A stretch of 64,000 nt of DNA from Saccharopolyspora gloriosae (GCF_014203325.1 NZ_JACHIV010000001.1:248001-312000); one strand, 5' to 3'; counted from the stretch's first letter, positions 43,122-52,593 are shown. Notes: generated by a model not told the origin, from the sequence alone. Translations and numbers: made by a program.

Positions 43122-43423
43122 CAGCTCGACTTGGTCACGCCGGGCAGCTCGCCGTGGTGCGCGAGCTGGCGCAGGCGCACTCGGGAGAGCCCGAACTTGC
43201 GGAAGTACCCGCGCGGCCTGCCGTCCACGGCGTCGCGGTTGCGGACGCGGGTCGCGCTGGCGTCGCGCGGCTGGCGGGACAGCTCCGCCACGGCGGCGTC
43301 GCGCTGCTCGGCGGAGCTGCCCGGCGCGGAGATGATCCGCTTGAGCTCCGCGCGCCGCTGGGCGTGCCGGGCCACGATCACCTTGCGCTGCTCGTTGCGG
43401 GCGATCTTGGACTTCTTGGCCAC
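43118..43423 (-). CDS. rpsN: Ribosomal protein S14, zinc-independent form
   Basis: This is the long 101-aa S14 form with no CxxC motifs, ending [33 protein letters not shown]-like (GVTKSSW). The short zinc form has 61 residues and four Cys. GTG 43423 has AGGAGG just upstream. It can substitute for the zinc form under Zur derepression. Confidence 0.95.
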   Translation of the reverse strand: MAKKSKIARNEQRKVIVARHAQRRAELKRIISAPGSSAEQRDAAVAELSRQPRDASATRVRNRDAVDGRPRGYFRKFGLSRVRLRQLAHHGELPGVTKSSW

Positions 43424-43452
43424 CTGGCCTCCTTCGGGGTAGTCGGGCGCGC

Positions 43453-43617
43453 TCAGCGCTCCTCGCGGAACTCCACGTGCCTGCCGAGGACCGGATCGAA
43501 CTTGCGCAGGCGCAGGCGGTCCGGGTTGTTCCGGCGGTTCTTCCTGGTCACGTAGGTGAATCCGGTGCCGGCGGTGGAGCGCATCTTGATCACCGGGCGG
43601 ATGTCGTTGCTCGCCAT
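43453..43617 (-). CDS. rpmG: Ribosomal protein L33, zinc-independent form
   Basis: The 54-aa product reads [19 protein letters not shown], then [14 protein letters not shown] and [15 protein letters not shown]. It has no Cys, whereas zinc-binding L33 has two CxxC pairs. Its ATG at 43617 overlaps the rpmB stop (ATGA), showing coupling. Confidence 0.95.
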   Translation of the reverse strand: MASNDIRPVIKMRSTAGTGFTYVTRKNRRNNPDRLRLRKFDPVLGRHVEFREER

Positions 43618-43853
43618 CAGACGCGCTCCCCTCGTGCTCGCATCTCGCCGACGACGGACTCGATGCCGCGCTTGTCGATGGTCTTGATGCCCTTCGCCGA
43701 GACCCGCAGCCGGATCCAGCGGTTCTCCGAGGGCAGCCAGTACCGGCGTTGCTGCACGTTGGGCAGCCAGCGGCGGCTGGTGCGCACGTGGGAGTGCGAC
43801 ACCTGCTTGCCGTAGCCGGGCTCCTTCCCGGTCACTTGGCAGCGGATTGACAC
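43617..43853 (-). CDS. rpmB: Ribosomal protein L28, zinc-independent paralogue
   Basis: The 78-aa protein has the L28 core [24 protein letters not shown] and [16 protein letters not shown]. It keeps one Cys (CQVTGK) rather than the CxxC of the zinc form. GTG 43853 has AGGAGG 5 nt upstream. It leads the minus-strand operon and lies directly next to the Zur-like box. Confidence 0.95.
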   Translation of the reverse strand: MSIRCQVTGKEPGYGKQVSHSHVRTSRRWLPNVQQRRYWLPSENRWIRLRVSAKGIKTIDKRGIESVVGEMRARGERV

Positions 43854-43865
43854 CTGAGCCTCCTG

Positions 43866-43886
43866 GTAACGACAGTCGTTTTCATT
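43866..43886. promoter_or_regulatory. Zur-like box in the divergent promoter region
   Basis: The sequence around the exact palindrome AACGAC-A-GTCGTT (43868-43880), continued by TTCATTA, reads on the minus strand TAATGAAAACGACTGTCGTTAC. It resembles actinobacterial Zur boxes (TGAAAAcgaTTTTCA type). It lies between rpmB and mrf, both expected zinc-starvation genes, 13 nt before the rpmB start. Matching was by eye. Confidence 0.75.
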
Positions 43887-43939
43887 AAGGGTACCGTGTC
43901 GGCACAGCAGATGAAAACCGTTCCCGATTGGGGCCGCAG

Positions 43940-45190
43940 GTGGGCAACAGAACCGAACCGTCCCGGACCGCCCGAGTGCCGTTGATCATGGTGGCCGGGC
44001 TCCACGAAGAGCACGTCGCGGCGACCGCGGAATCCGCCCGCGCCACCGACCCGCAGGGCACCGCCGTCGTGCACCACGACCTGCGCGAGGTCACCGGCGG
44101 AGTCGTCCGCCGCCACCTCCGGCAAGGCGACTCCGAACAGCTCACCGTGCTCGAACTGGCCCACGGCTGCGTCTCCTGCACGCTGCGCGAGGACTTCCTG
44201 CCGCTGCTGCGCAGGCTCGCCGCCGCCCCCGACGTGCGGCGCATCGTCGTGCGCCTCGACCCGTCGCTGGAACCCGAGGCGATCTGCTGGGCCATCGAGC
44301 ACGTCGTCGTCGACTCCGCGCCCGTGGCCGAGGACGTCGAAGTCCAGGCCGTCGTCACCGCCGTCGACCTGCCGAGCTGGCTCACCGACGCGGGCGGCGA
44401 CGAACCCCTCTACGAACGCGGGCTCGCCGGCAGCCCCGACGACGAGCGCACCGTCGCGCAGGTCGGCGTCGGGCAGGTCGAATTCGCCGACGCCGTCGTG
44501 CTCGCGGGCGACGCCGACCGCTGGCAGGCCGTGCGCACCGAAGCCGTGCTGCACCGGCTCACCCCGGCCGCGCCGTTCGCCGCGCTCGACCTGCCCGCGC
44601 TGCTGCGCCGCGTCCCGGACAACGCCCGGCGCGGCGAGGTCGACGGCGCGCACGGGCCGCTGCTGCGCGGGCAGCCCCCGCTCGACGACGAGGCCGGGGT
44701 CTCCGTCGTCGTCTTCGAGCAGCGCCGCCCGTTCCACCCCGAGCGCCTGCACGACTCGCTGGACGTGCTGCTCGACGGAGTCGTGCGCACCCGCGGCCGC
44801 GCCTGGGTCGCCAGCCAGCCGGACACCGCGCTGTGGCTCGAATCCGCGGGCGGCGGTCTGCGCGTCGGGCACGCCGGGCCGTGGCTGGTGACCCAGAGCC
44901 CCGAGCAGTGGGCCGAAGTGGACCCGGAACGCCAGGTCAAGGCCTCGCTGAACTGGGACGACTACTACGGCGACCGGCTGCAGGAGCTCGTGGTCATCGC
45001 GCACGAGGCGAAGCCCGGCGACATCCGCGACGCGCTGCTGGCTGCGCTGCTCACCGACGAGGAGCTGGCGCTCGGCGAGGCCGCGTGGCGCGACTTCCCG
45101 GACCCGTTCGGGGAGTGGCACGAGGACCCGTGCGCCGAAGACGAACCGGAACAGGCGCCCGCGTCGCGCGAACGCGGCGGCGACCGGTGA
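43940..45190 (+). CDS. mrf: Mrf-like ribosome hibernation factor-recruiting protein (COG0523/CobW-like)
   Basis: The 416-aa protein resembles CobW/COG0523 metallochaperones and especially mycobacterial Mrf, which recruits the hibernation factor Mpy to zinc-free ribosomes. It has the metal-site-like [13 protein letters not shown] near residue 78 and a CobW C-terminal domain. The P-loop is absent: the expected GxxGxGKT reads [10 protein letters not shown]. The guanine-binding NKxD is also changed (LAGDADRW). GTG 43940 is chosen over TTG 43928. It diverges from the zinc-free ribosomal operon and precedes rpmE and rpmF. Confidence 0.85.
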   Translation: MGNRTEPSRTARVPLIMVAGLHEEHVAATAESARATDPQGTAVVHHDLREVTGGVVRRHLRQGDSEQLTVLELAHGCVSCTLREDFLPLLRRLAAAPDVRRIVVRLDPSLEPEAICWAIEHVVVDSAPVAEDVEVQAVVTAVDLPSWLTDAGGDEPLYERGLAGSPDDERTVAQVGVGQVEFADAVVLAGDADRWQAVRTEAVLHRLTPAAPFAALDLPALLRRVPDNARRGEVDGAHGPLLRGQPPLDDEAGVSVVVFEQRRPFHPERLHDSLDVLLDGVVRTRGRAWVASQPDTALWLESAGGGLRVGHAGPWLVTQSPEQWAEVDPERQVKASLNWDDYYGDRLQELVVIAHEAKPGDIRDALLAALLTDEELALGEAAWRDFPDPFGEWHEDPCAEDEPEQAPASRERGGDR

Positions 45191-45290
45191 GAACCCGCAC
45201 GGCGGGCATGAGCAGGCGGTGCCGCGGGGTAGTCCCGGCACCCGAGCCCGCTCGGGCGAGCAAGGTCGTCCCAGCACGAGGAGGAGACAC

Positions 45291-45542
45291 GTGAAACCGA
45301 ACATCCATCCCGAGTACGGCCCGGTCGTGTTCCAGGACCGCTCCACCGGAACCCGGTTCCTGACCCGCTCGACCGCGACGTCGGAGGACACCGTCACCTG
45401 GGAGGACGGCGAGACCTACCCGCTGATCGTCGTCGACATCACCGCCGACTCGCACCCGTTCTGGACGGGGAACCAGCGAGTCCTCGACAGCGAAGGCCGC
45501 GTCGAGAAGTTCCGCCGCCGCTACGGCAACCGCACCCGCTGA
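45291..45542 (+). CDS. rpmE2: Ribosomal protein L31 type B (zinc-independent)
   Basis: The 83-aa protein begins [16 protein letters not shown] and has [27 protein letters not shown], the type B L31 signature, without the CxxC of type A. GTG 45291 has GAGGAGG upstream. About 100 nt with hairpin potential (CCCGAGCCCGCTCGGG) separate it from mrf. Confidence 0.95.
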   Translation: MKPNIHPEYGPVVFQDRSTGTRFLTRSTATSEDTVTWEDGETYPLIVVDITADSHPFWTGNQRVLDSEGRVEKFRRRYGNRTR

Positions 45543-45554
45543 GGAGAGCACCGC

Positions 45555-45707
45555 ATGGCAGTTCCGAAACGCAAGACGTCCCGCAGCAACACCCGGCACC
45601 GGCGCTCGCAGTGGAAGGCGACCGCTCCCGAACTGGTGCCGATCGTCGTCGACGGAGAGCGCAAGCTCGTCCCGCGCAACCTGATCCGCTACTTCCAGCA
45701 GCGGTGA
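45555..45707 (+). CDS. rpmF: Ribosomal protein L32, zinc-independent form
   Basis: The 50-aa product starts [20 protein letters not shown] and ends [13 protein letters not shown]. The four Cys of zinc-binding L32 are missing. ATG 45555 follows GAGGAGAG, 12 nt after rpmE2. It closes the plus-strand zinc-response unit before a strong terminator. Confidence 0.95.
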   Translation: MAVPKRKTSRSNTRHRRSQWKATAPELVPIVVDGERKLVPRNLIRYFQQR

Positions 45708-45728
45708 GAAGCCGTCGCGCCGGTGTTG

Positions 45729-45771
45729 CCCGGTGGCCTGCTCGCAACGTGATCGCGGGCAGGCCACCGGG
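45729..45771 (+). terminator. Terminator hairpin after rpmF
   Basis: CCCGGTGGCCTGC at 45729-45741 pairs perfectly over 13 bp with 45759-45771 around a 17-nt loop. It begins 21 nt after the rpmF stop. Confidence 0.8.
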
Positions 45772-45861
45772 ACGTCTCCGTTGACGGGGCGGGCGGCGAA
45801 ACCGCTGGTGCGGCTGGGAGTCGAGTCACATCCGGGCGGGTCCGGGGCGCGTTGAGGCCCG

Positions 45862-45880
45862 TTCTCAGGTCCTTCTCAGG
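45862..45880 (+). promoter_or_regulatory. Candidate MprA box upstream of mprA
   Basis: TTCTCAGG occurs at 45862-45869 and again at 45873-45880, an exact direct repeat with 11-bp step, 22 nt before the mprA start. The same spacing of TCTCAG is found before pepD (50407-50423). Autoregulation by MprA is known in mycobacteria. Confidence 0.7.
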
Positions 45881-45901
45881 GCTTCGCGCAACACTGTCCG
45901 C

Positions 45902-46597
45902 ATGCGCATCCTCGTCGTCGACGACGACCGGGCCGTGCGCGAGTCGCTGCGTCGCTCGTTGCAGTTCAACGGCTACCAGGTGGAACTCGCCGCGGACGGT
46001 CAACAGGCCCTGAACTGGCTGGCCGACCAGCGGCCGGACGCGATGGTCCTCGACGTGATGATGCCGCGCCTGGACGGCCTGGAGGTGGCGCGCAGGTTGC
46101 GCAGCACCGGCGACGACCTGCCGATCCTGGTGCTCACCGCCCGCGACGCCGTCTCCGACCGGGTCGCCGGCCTCGACGCGGGCGCAGACGACTACCTGCC
46201 GAAACCGTTCGCGCTGGAAGAGCTGCTGGCCCGGCTGCGCGCCCTGCTGCGCCGCGCCTCCCCGGCCGAGGACGACGGCTACGACAGCCCGCCCGCGCTG
46301 CACTTCGCCGACCTCGACCTCGACCCCGGCACCCGCGAAGTGCGCCGCGGCGACCGCCCCATCAGCCTCACCCGCACCGAGTTCGCGCTGCTGGAACTGC
46401 TGATGGCGCACCCCAAGCAGGTCCTCACCCGCAGCCGGTTGCTGGAGGACGTGTGGGGCTACGACTTCCCGACCTCGGGCAACGCCTTGGAGGTCTACGT
46501 CGGATACCTGCGCCGCAAGACCGAGGCCGAAGGCGAACCCCGCTTGATCCACACCGTGCGCGGCGTCGGCTACGTGCTCCGCGAGACCCCGCCGTGA
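45902..46597 (+). CDS. mprA: Response regulator MprA
   Basis: The 231-aa OmpR-type regulator is very close to mycobacterial Mpr[21 protein letters not shown] at the start, [33 protein letters not shown] and the ending [16 protein letters not shown]. MprA controls envelope stress genes, including pepD and sigma factors. ATG 45902 is used. It overlaps mprB by 4 nt. Confidence 0.95.
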   Translation: MRILVVDDDRAVRESLRRSLQFNGYQVELAADGQQALNWLADQRPDAMVLDVMMPRLDGLEVARRLRSTGDDLPILVLTARDAVSDRVAGLDAGADDYLPKPFALEELLARLRALLRRASPAEDDGYDSPPALHFADLDLDPGTREVRRGDRPISLTRTEFALLELLMAHPKQVLTRSRLLEDVWGYDFPTSGNALEVYVGYLRRKTEAEGEPRLIHTVRGVGYVLRETPP

Positions 46598-47997
46598 TCG
46601 AATCCGCCCCGCCACCGCCCGAAGCGAGCCCCGGCCGCGACCGGTTGCAGCGCATCTCGCTGCGCAACCGGGTCACGCTGCTGGCGGCGATGTGCGTGGC
46701 CGGAGCCGTCGCGCTCGTGTCGCTCGGCGCGTTCTTCACCGTGCGCGACAGCCTCTACGAGCAGCTCGACGACAGCCTGCTGCGCCGTGCCGTCGAAGCC
46801 GAAGCAGGACCGCTGATCAGCGCTCCCGCCGGGTTGCAGGGCGTCCCCGTGGCGTTCTACACGGCGGCGAACCTGCAGATCAGCGTGCTCTACCCGAACG
46901 GAGCGGAGCTGGCGCCGGGCAAGCGGCCGCCGTCCGGGGCGCTGGAACTGGCCGTGGCGCAGGGGAAGCTGCCGAAGTCCATCCGCACCGACGACGCCAC
47001 CAACAGCCGCATCGTGGCGGTGCCCGCGGACAACGGGGCGCTGGTCATGGCGCAGTCGCTCGCCCCGACGAAGGCCACGCTGGCGCAGCTGAGCCTGGTG
47101 CTGGTCGTGATCGGCGGGGCGGGGATCTTGCTCGCGGCCGCCGCGGGCACCGCCGTGGCCAGCGCCGGGCTGCGCCCGGTGCAACGGCTCACCGCGGCCA
47201 CCGAACGCGTCGCGCTGACCGGGGATCTGCGGCCCATCCCCGTGTCCGGGGACGACGAGCTCGCCCGGCTCACCACCTCGTTCAACGACATGCTCGGCGC
47301 GCTCGCCGAATCGCAGGAGCGGCAGCGAAGACTCGTCGCCGACGCCGGGCACGAGTTGCGCACGCCGCTGACCTCGTTGCGCACCAACCTGGAACTGCTG
47401 ATGGCCGCCGCGCAGCCGGGGGCGCCCGCGCTGTCCGAACAGGACCGCGAGGAGATGTTCGAGGACGTGCGCGGGCAGATCACCGAGCTCTCCGCGCTCG
47501 TCGGCGACCTGGTCGAACTGGCCAGGGAGGACGCTCCGCAGGCCGTGCACGAACCGGTCGAGCTCGTCGACGTGGTCGAACGCGCGCTGAACCGGGCGCG
47601 CAGGCGCGCGGGTCCCGTCGAGTTCGACGTGCGGTTGCAGCCGTGGTCGATGATGGGCGACGCCACGGCGCTGGAACGCGCGGTGCTGAACCTGCTGGAC
47701 AACGCGGCGAAGTGGAGTCGCGACGGCGGCACCGTGCGGGTCGGCATGCACTCCGACGGCGCCGGCTCGGTGGTGCTGGAGGTCGCCGACAGCGGGCCGG
47801 GCATCGCCGAGGCGGATCGGCCGCACGTGTTCGAGCGGTTCTACCGGTCGTCGCTGGCGCGCACGCTGCCCGGCTCGGGGCTGGGGCTCTCGATCGTCAA
47901 GCAGGTGGCGGAGCGGCACGGCGGTAGCGTCTGGGCCGGTGCCGCGCCGGAGGGCGGCGCGCTGCTGCGGATGATCCTGCCGGGGCACCTGGCGTGA
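46594..47997 (+). CDS. mprB: Sensor histidine kinase MprB
   Basis: The 467-aa kinase starts at GTG 46594 (GTGA overlap). It has a first helix near residues 28-52, an extracellular domain of about 110 residues, a second helix near 170-192, HAMP, HisKA with phospho-His in [15 protein letters not shown] near 255 and an ATPase domain with [12 protein letters not shown] and [12 protein letters not shown]. MprB senses envelope damage such as detergents. The outer domain is compact. Confidence 0.93.
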   Translation: MIESAPPPPEASPGRDRLQRISLRNRVTLLAAMCVAGAVALVSLGAFFTVRDSLYEQLDDSLLRRAVEAEAGPLISAPAGLQGVPVAFYTAANLQISVLYPNGAELAPGKRPPSGALELAVAQGKLPKSIRTDDATNSRIVAVPADNGALVMAQSLAPTKATLAQLSLVLVVIGGAGILLAAAAGTAVASAGLRPVQRLTAATERVALTGDLRPIPVSGDDELARLTTSFNDMLGALAESQERQRRLVADAGHELRTPLTSLRTNLELLMAAAQPGAPALSEQDREEMFEDVRGQITELSALVGDLVELAREDAPQAVHEPVELVDVVERALNRARRRAGPVEFDVRLQPWSMMGDATALERAVLNLLDNAAKWSRDGGTVRVGMHSDGAGSVVLEVADSGPGIAEADRPHVFERFYRSSLARTLPGSGLGLSIVKQVAERHGGSVWAGAAPEGGALLRMILPGHLA

Positions 47998-48262
47998 TCC
48001 CGCCGCGGTCCCGGCGGGAGGTGTTCGACCCGGTCGTGGGCGCGGACTGCTCCGGCCGGAGGTGGCGAGCGGCTGATCGGCGGCGCCGGTGGTGACCTGT
48101 TTCGCGGGCGTTGGTGCCTGCGTGTGATCCTCGTGCCGTCCGGAAGGGTTCATTCGGAGCAATCTGCCCGAAAATCCAACAGCATCGAACACATTTGGTG
48201 ATCACTTTCGGTGGATACCCCGATTTTCCCGGTGAGTCATTGCGGGTAGTGTTGGTTCATGT

Positions 48263-48282
48263 TGACTTGACGAGTCAAGTCA
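48263..48282. promoter_or_regulatory. Palindromic operator candidate for the DeoR regulator
   Basis: TGACTTGAC-GA-GTCAAGTCA is a perfect 9-bp inverted repeat at 48263-48271 and 48274-48282. It is 47 nt upstream of the deoR-type start, in an otherwise plain 331-nt gap after mprB. It suits autoregulation of the deoR-galT unit. Confidence 0.65.
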
Positions 48283-48328
48283 GCAGCATCCTCACGAACA
48301 GGACGCGCACCGACGCAGTGCCCGCCCG

Positions 48329-49213
48329 ATGACGAGCGGTCCGGGCCGGCTGGATGGGACGGGTGGAGTGCTCGCACGCCAACGCCAGGAAGTGATCCTC
48401 GACGAGGTGCGGCGCACCGGCGCCGTCCAGGTCAGCGAGCTCGTGCTGCGCTTGGGCGTGTCCGACATGACCATCAGGCGCGACCTCGACGCGCTCGCTC
48501 GCCAAGGGCTCGTCGAGAAGGTCTACGGCGGCGCCACCACCACCCTCGGTCGCAGCACCGACGAGCCCGGCTTCGAAGCGAAGTCCGTGCGCCAGCTCGC
48601 CGAGAAGGAAGCCATCGCCCGCGCCGCGGCGAGCCTCGTGCGACCCGGCACCGCCATCGGCCTGTCCGCGGGCACCACCACCTGGACCCTCGCCCGGCAC
48701 CTCGACGACATCCCCGACCTGACGGTCGTGACGAACTCCGTCCGCGTCGCCGACGTGCTCCAGCAGCGCGGTCGCACCGACCGGACCGTGGTGCTCACCG
48801 GCGGCGTCCGCACCCCGTCGGACGCCCTGGTCGGTCCGGTCGCGGTGCAATCGCTGCGCGCCCTGCACCTGGACCTGGTGTTCCTCGGCGTGCACGGCAT
48901 GGCGCCGCGCGCCGGGTTCACCACGCCGAACCTCAACGAGAGCGAAACGAACCGCGCACTGGCCGAAGCGGCCAGCAGGCTCGTGGTGGTCGCCGACCAC
49001 GCGAAGTGGTCCACGGTCGGCATCTCCACCATCGTCGACTTCGCCGAAGTCGACGTCCTGATCAGCGACGACGGCCTGCCCGCCGACGCCAGGCAACTGC
49101 TCGCCGAGCAGGTGCACGAGCTCGTGATCGCCGAATCGGTGCTCACCGCGGAATCCGCAGCAGACAAGCCCGGCCCCGAACAGGCCGGCAGCGATCAGGA
49201 GGCCGCGCGGTGA
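48329..49213 (+). CDS. DeoR-family sugar metabolism regulator
   Basis: The 294-aa protein has a DeoR helix-turn-helix (VQVSELVLRLGVSDMTIRRD, about residues 32-51) and a sugar-phosphate-binding domain with IGLSAGTTTWTLA and LVVVADHAKWSTVG. Homologues respond to phosphorylated sugars. ATG 48329 is given, but GTG 48368 (VLARQRQEV) is just as likely and matches the usual family start. It overlaps galT by 4 nt, so it probably controls galactose use. Confidence 0.9.
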   Translation: MTSGPGRLDGTGGVLARQRQEVILDEVRRTGAVQVSELVLRLGVSDMTIRRDLDALARQGLVEKVYGGATTTLGRSTDEPGFEAKSVRQLAEKEAIARAAASLVRPGTAIGLSAGTTTWTLARHLDDIPDLTVVTNSVRVADVLQQRGRTDRTVVLTGGVRTPSDALVGPVAVQSLRALHLDLVFLGVHGMAPRAGFTTPNLNESETNRALAEAASRLVVVADHAKWSTVGISTIVDFAEVDVLISDDGLPADARQLLAEQVHELVIAESVLTAESAADKPGPEQAGSDQEAAR

Positions 49214-50286
49214 AGCGCACCGTCCGGGAACTGGCCGACGGCAGGCAGATCCTCTACTACGACACCGATCCGGCGAGCGCGCGCGACGCCGTCGACGGGC
49301 GCGACCTCCCGTCGCGGCCACCGGTCTCCGAGATGCGGCGGGATCCGCTGACCGGCGAGTGGGTCGCGATGGCCGCGCACCGCCAGACCCGCACCTACAA
49401 GCCCCCGGCCGACCAGTGCCCGCTGTGCCCGAGCACGCCGGGCAGGCTCACCGAGATCCCCGAGGCCGATTACGAGGTCGCGGTGTTCGAGAACCAGTTC
49501 CCGTCCTTCGCCGCCGCCGAACCCGATCCGTCCGCAGTGGACGGAATGCCGATGGTGCCGACCGGGCGGGCGCGCGGGCGCTGCGAGGTCGTGTGCTTCA
49601 CCTCCGACCACAACACCTCGTTCGGCCAGCTCACCCCCGCCCAGGTGCGGACCGTCGTGGAGGCGTGGGCCGACCGCACCGCCGAACTCGGCGCGACACC
49701 CGGTGTGGAGCAGGTCTTCTGCTTCGAGAACCGGGGCGAAGAGATCGGCGTGACGCTGCACCACCCGCACGGGCAGATCTACGGGTACCCGTTCGTCACG
49801 CCCAAGACGGAGCGGATGCTGCGGACCGCCGAGGACTACCGGGCGCAGCACGGCAGGCCGGTGCTCGGCGACGTGCTCGCGGCCGAACGCGCCTCCGGCC
49901 GCCGCGTGATCGTGGACTCCGAGCACTGGACCGCGTACGTGCCCGCCGCCGCCCGCTGGCCCGTCGAAGTGCACGTCGTGCCGCACCGCCAGGTGCCCGA
50001 TCTCGTCGCCCTCACCGACGCGGAACGCGACGACTTCGCCACCACCTACCTGGAAGTGCTGCGGCGCCTCGACGGCCTCTACGACCGGCCGCTGCCCTAC
50101 ATCGCGGCCTGGCACCAGGCCCCGGTCCGGACCGGCCGGGACCTGTCCTGGTTGCACCTGGAGCTGTTCTCGGTGCTGCGCTCCGCGGACAAGCTGAAGT
50201 ACCTCGCCGGATCGGAATCCGGCATGGGCGTGTGGATCAACGACGTCACGCCGGAGCAGGTGGCCGACCGGCTCCGCGCGGTGTGA
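49210..50286 (+). CDS. galT: Galactose-1-phosphate uridylyltransferase
   Basis: The 358-aa enzyme of the Leloir pathway has a CPLCPS zinc-type motif near residue 76, VCFTSDHNTSFGQL near 135, the catalytic HHPHGQIYGYPF near 186 and a C-terminal HQAPVRTGRDLSWLHLELF. It transfers UMP from UDP-glucose to galactose-1-phosphate. GTG 49210 overlaps the regulator gene. No galK or galE is adjacent. With deoR it interrupts the mprAB-pepD order known from mycobacteria. Confidence 0.93.
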   Translation: MKRTVRELADGRQILYYDTDPASARDAVDGRDLPSRPPVSEMRRDPLTGEWVAMAAHRQTRTYKPPADQCPLCPSTPGRLTEIPEADYEVAVFENQFPSFAAAEPDPSAVDGMPMVPTGRARGRCEVVCFTSDHNTSFGQLTPAQVRTVVEAWADRTAELGATPGVEQVFCFENRGEEIGVTLHHPHGQIYGYPFVTPKTERMLRTAEDYRAQHGRPVLGDVLAAERASGRRVIVDSEHWTAYVPAAARWPVEVHVVPHRQVPDLVALTDAERDDFATTYLEVLRRLDGLYDRPLPYIAAWHQAPVRTGRDLSWLHLELFSVLRSADKLKYLAGSESGMGVWINDVTPEQVADRLRAV

Positions 50287-50406
50287 ACCACCGGGCCGCC
50301 GGGAGCGCGCGCTACGCGCGGTGAACGGCGGCCGAAGCCGAGCTCCCGTCCGGGGGACGTGTCGCGGGGGAGTTGTCGATATTTCGTCGGCCACTCCACA
50401 GGCGGG

Positions 50407-50423
50407 TCTCAGGCGGTTCTCAG
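50407..50423 (+). promoter_or_regulatory. Candidate MprA box upstream of pepD
   Basis: TCTCAG occurs at 50407-50412 and 50418-50423, an 11-bp step, 24 nt before the pepD start. It mirrors the repeat before mprA, so MprA probably still controls pepD although deoR-galT now separate them. Confidence 0.7.
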
Positions 50424-50446
50424 CTGAATGCCCCAAAGTGGGGAAC

Positions 50447-51883
50447 ATGAACGACGAGCCCCAGCGCGGCTCGGGCGAACCGTCCGAGGACCCGCGGCAG
50501 CAGGCAGACAGCAGCGGAACGGCGCACCTTCCGCAGGCGACCGGCGACACGCCGCCTGCCGGGGCGTTCGACGGATCCGCCACCGCCCAGCAGGCCCACC
50601 CGTACGGTGATCCGGCGTACGGGCAACCGGTCCAGCAACCCGGTGGCCACGCCGCGACGCAGCAGCAACCCGGCCCCTACGGGTACGAGCAGCAAGGAAT
50701 CGGCGGCGCCCCCGGCGGGCAGTACCCGCACATGGGCGCCCCGCAGCAGCACGGCTGGTACCAGCAGCCGATGGGCGCGGTGCCGGTGCAGGAGAACCGC
50801 GCGGGCAAGCGCACCGGCCTGGTCGCCACGGCGCTGGTCGGGGCGCTGGCCGTCGGTCTCATCGGCGGTGGCGTCGGCGGCTTCGTCGGCTACCGGCTCG
50901 GTTCCTCCGGCTCCGAATCGCAGGCCACGAGCCTCGAACAGCAGCCGCCCGCGCGCAGCGCCAGCGTCGCCCCGGAAGGGTCGGTGCAGGGCGTGGCGCA
51001 GAAGGTGCTGCCGAGCGTGGTGCAGCTGCAGGTGCAGAGCGCGCAGGGATCCGGCGAGGGTTCCGGGATCGTGCTCAGCCAGGACGGCTACATCCTCACC
51101 AACGCCCACGTCGCCGAAGGCGCCGGTCAGGGCAACTTGACGGCGCTGTTCCACGACAACCGGTCCGCCTCGGTCCGGGTCGTCGGATCCGACCCCAAGT
51201 CGGACCTGGCCGTGGTCAAGGCCGACATCACCGGGCTGACGCCCGCGGAGCTGGGACGGTCGGACGATCTGCCGGTCGGCTCGCCCGTCGTGGCGATCGG
51301 TTCGCCGTTCGGGCTGTCCGGCACGGTCACCAGCGGCATCGTCAGCGCGAAGGACCGGCCGGTGCGGGCCGGCGGCCAGAGCGGTGACCAGTCGAGCGTG
51401 CTCAACGCGCTGCAGACCGACGCCGCGATCAACCCCGGCAACTCGGGCGGCCCGCTGGTCGACATGGACGGACGGGTCGTCGGCATCAACTCGGCCATCT
51501 ACAGCCCCGGTACCGGGCAGGAGCAGGGCGGCTCGGTCGGCCTCGGCTTCGCGATCCCGATCGACCAGGCGCAGCGCACCGCGAAGGAGCTCAAGGACAC
51601 CGGCTCCGCCACCCAGACCACGCTGGGCGTGCGCATCACGAGCGCTCGGGAGGGCGGCGCGGTCATCGCCGACGTCGTGCCGAACGGTCCGGCGCAGGCG
51701 GCGGGGATGCAGAACGGCGAGCGGATCACCAAGTTCGACGGCCGGTTCATCGAAGACGCCGACGCGCTCGTGGCGACCGTGCGTTCGCACCAGCCGGGGC
51801 AGAAGGTCCAGGTGACCTTGACCGGCGCGAACGGTGGCCCGGAGCGGACGGTCGACGTCGTGCTCGCCGGCCAGAAGGGCTGA
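50447..51883 (+). CDS. pepD: HtrA-like serine protease PepD
   Basis: The 478-aa protein starts at ATG 50447 after GTGGGGA. It has a Gln/Pro/Gly-rich cytosolic part (1-120), one membrane helix (about 125-150), a trypsin-like protease domain with His in TNAHVAEG near 221, Asp in KSDLAVVK near 252 and Ser in GNSGGPL near 330, and a C-terminal PDZ domain (PNGPAQAAGMQNGE). It degrades or refolds damaged envelope proteins and is a known MprA target. Confidence 0.94.
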   Translation: MNDEPQRGSGEPSEDPRQQADSSGTAHLPQATGDTPPAGAFDGSATAQQAHPYGDPAYGQPVQQPGGHAATQQQPGPYGYEQQGIGGAPGGQYPHMGAPQQHGWYQQPMGAVPVQENRAGKRTGLVATALVGALAVGLIGGGVGGFVGYRLGSSGSESQATSLEQQPPARSASVAPEGSVQGVAQKVLPSVVQLQVQSAQGSGEGSGIVLSQDGYILTNAHVAEGAGQGNLTALFHDNRSASVRVVGSDPKSDLAVVKADITGLTPAELGRSDDLPVGSPVVAIGSPFGLSGTVTSGIVSAKDRPVRAGGQSGDQSSVLNALQTDAAINPGNSGGPLVDMDGRVVGINSAIYSPGTGQEQGGSVGLGFAIPIDQAQRTAKELKDTGSATQTTLGVRITSAREGGAVIADVVPNGPAQAAGMQNGERITKFDGRFIEDADALVATVRSHQPGQKVQVTLTGANGGPERTVDVVLAGQKG

Positions 51884-51954
51884 TCGACCACCCGGCCGCA
51901 CCGGCGGCCATCCGCACGGCCCGTCGGGCCGCGGTGACAAGGAGAACGCGACAG

Positions 51955-52575
51955 ATGTCCGAACGGAACGGTCATGTCATTCCGCACCGGCCCCACCAGG
52001 ACCGAGCTCGGCTGGTCGAGCCCGGCGGGTCACTGGATCTCCCCCCGGAGCTGCTTGCCACTACGGTGAACGGCATGGAACGCAGCGCGCAGCGGCTGGG
52101 ACGCGCCCTGGTGGTCGTGGTGGACGACCGGGCCGCGCAGGGCGAGCAGGAGGACAGCATCGGTCCGCTGGTGACCGAACTGCTGGAGGAAGCCGGATTC
52201 ATCGTGGACGGAACCGTCGCGGTGGCCGGGGAGACGGTGGACATCCGCAACGCGCTGAACACCGCGGTGATCGGCGGCGTGGACGTGGTCATCACGGTCG
52301 GCGGCACGGGCGTTTCGCCTCGGGACGTCACACCGGACGCCACGTCCGGCGTGCTGGACATGCCGGTGCCCGGCATCGCCGAGGCGTTGCGGGCGTCCGG
52401 GCTGGCCGCGGGAGCGGTCGACGCCGGGGTCTCGCGCGGGCTCGCGGGGGTGTCCGGCAGCACGCTGGTGGTCAACCTGGCCGGTTCGCGGGCCGCGGTC
52501 CGCGATGGGATGGCGACGTTGTCGCCGCTGGTCACGCACGTGATCGAGCAGCTTTCGGGGCTCGAACAGGCCTGA
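51955..52575 (+). CDS. moaB2: MoaB/MogA-like molybdopterin-binding protein (MoaB2)
   Basis: The 206-aa protein has a 40-residue N-terminal extension before the MoaB/Mog fold, with VVVVDDRAAQGEQEDSIGP, VDVVITVGGTGVSPRDVTPD and GVSGSTLVVNLAGS. It belongs to the MoaB2 type found beside pepD in mycobacteria; its role in cofactor adenylylation is likely but not proven for MoaB2. ATG 51955 follows AAGGAGAACG. Confidence 0.9.
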   Translation: MSERNGHVIPHRPHQDRARLVEPGGSLDLPPELLATTVNGMERSAQRLGRALVVVVDDRAAQGEQEDSIGPLVTELLEEAGFIVDGTVAVAGETVDIRNALNTAVIGGVDVVITVGGTGVSPRDVTPDATSGVLDMPVPGIAEALRASGLAAGAVDAGVSRGLAGVSGSTLVVNLAGSRAAVRDGMATLSPLVTHVIEQLSGLEQA

Positions 52576-52593
52576 TCTCGGCATCGGGAGAAC

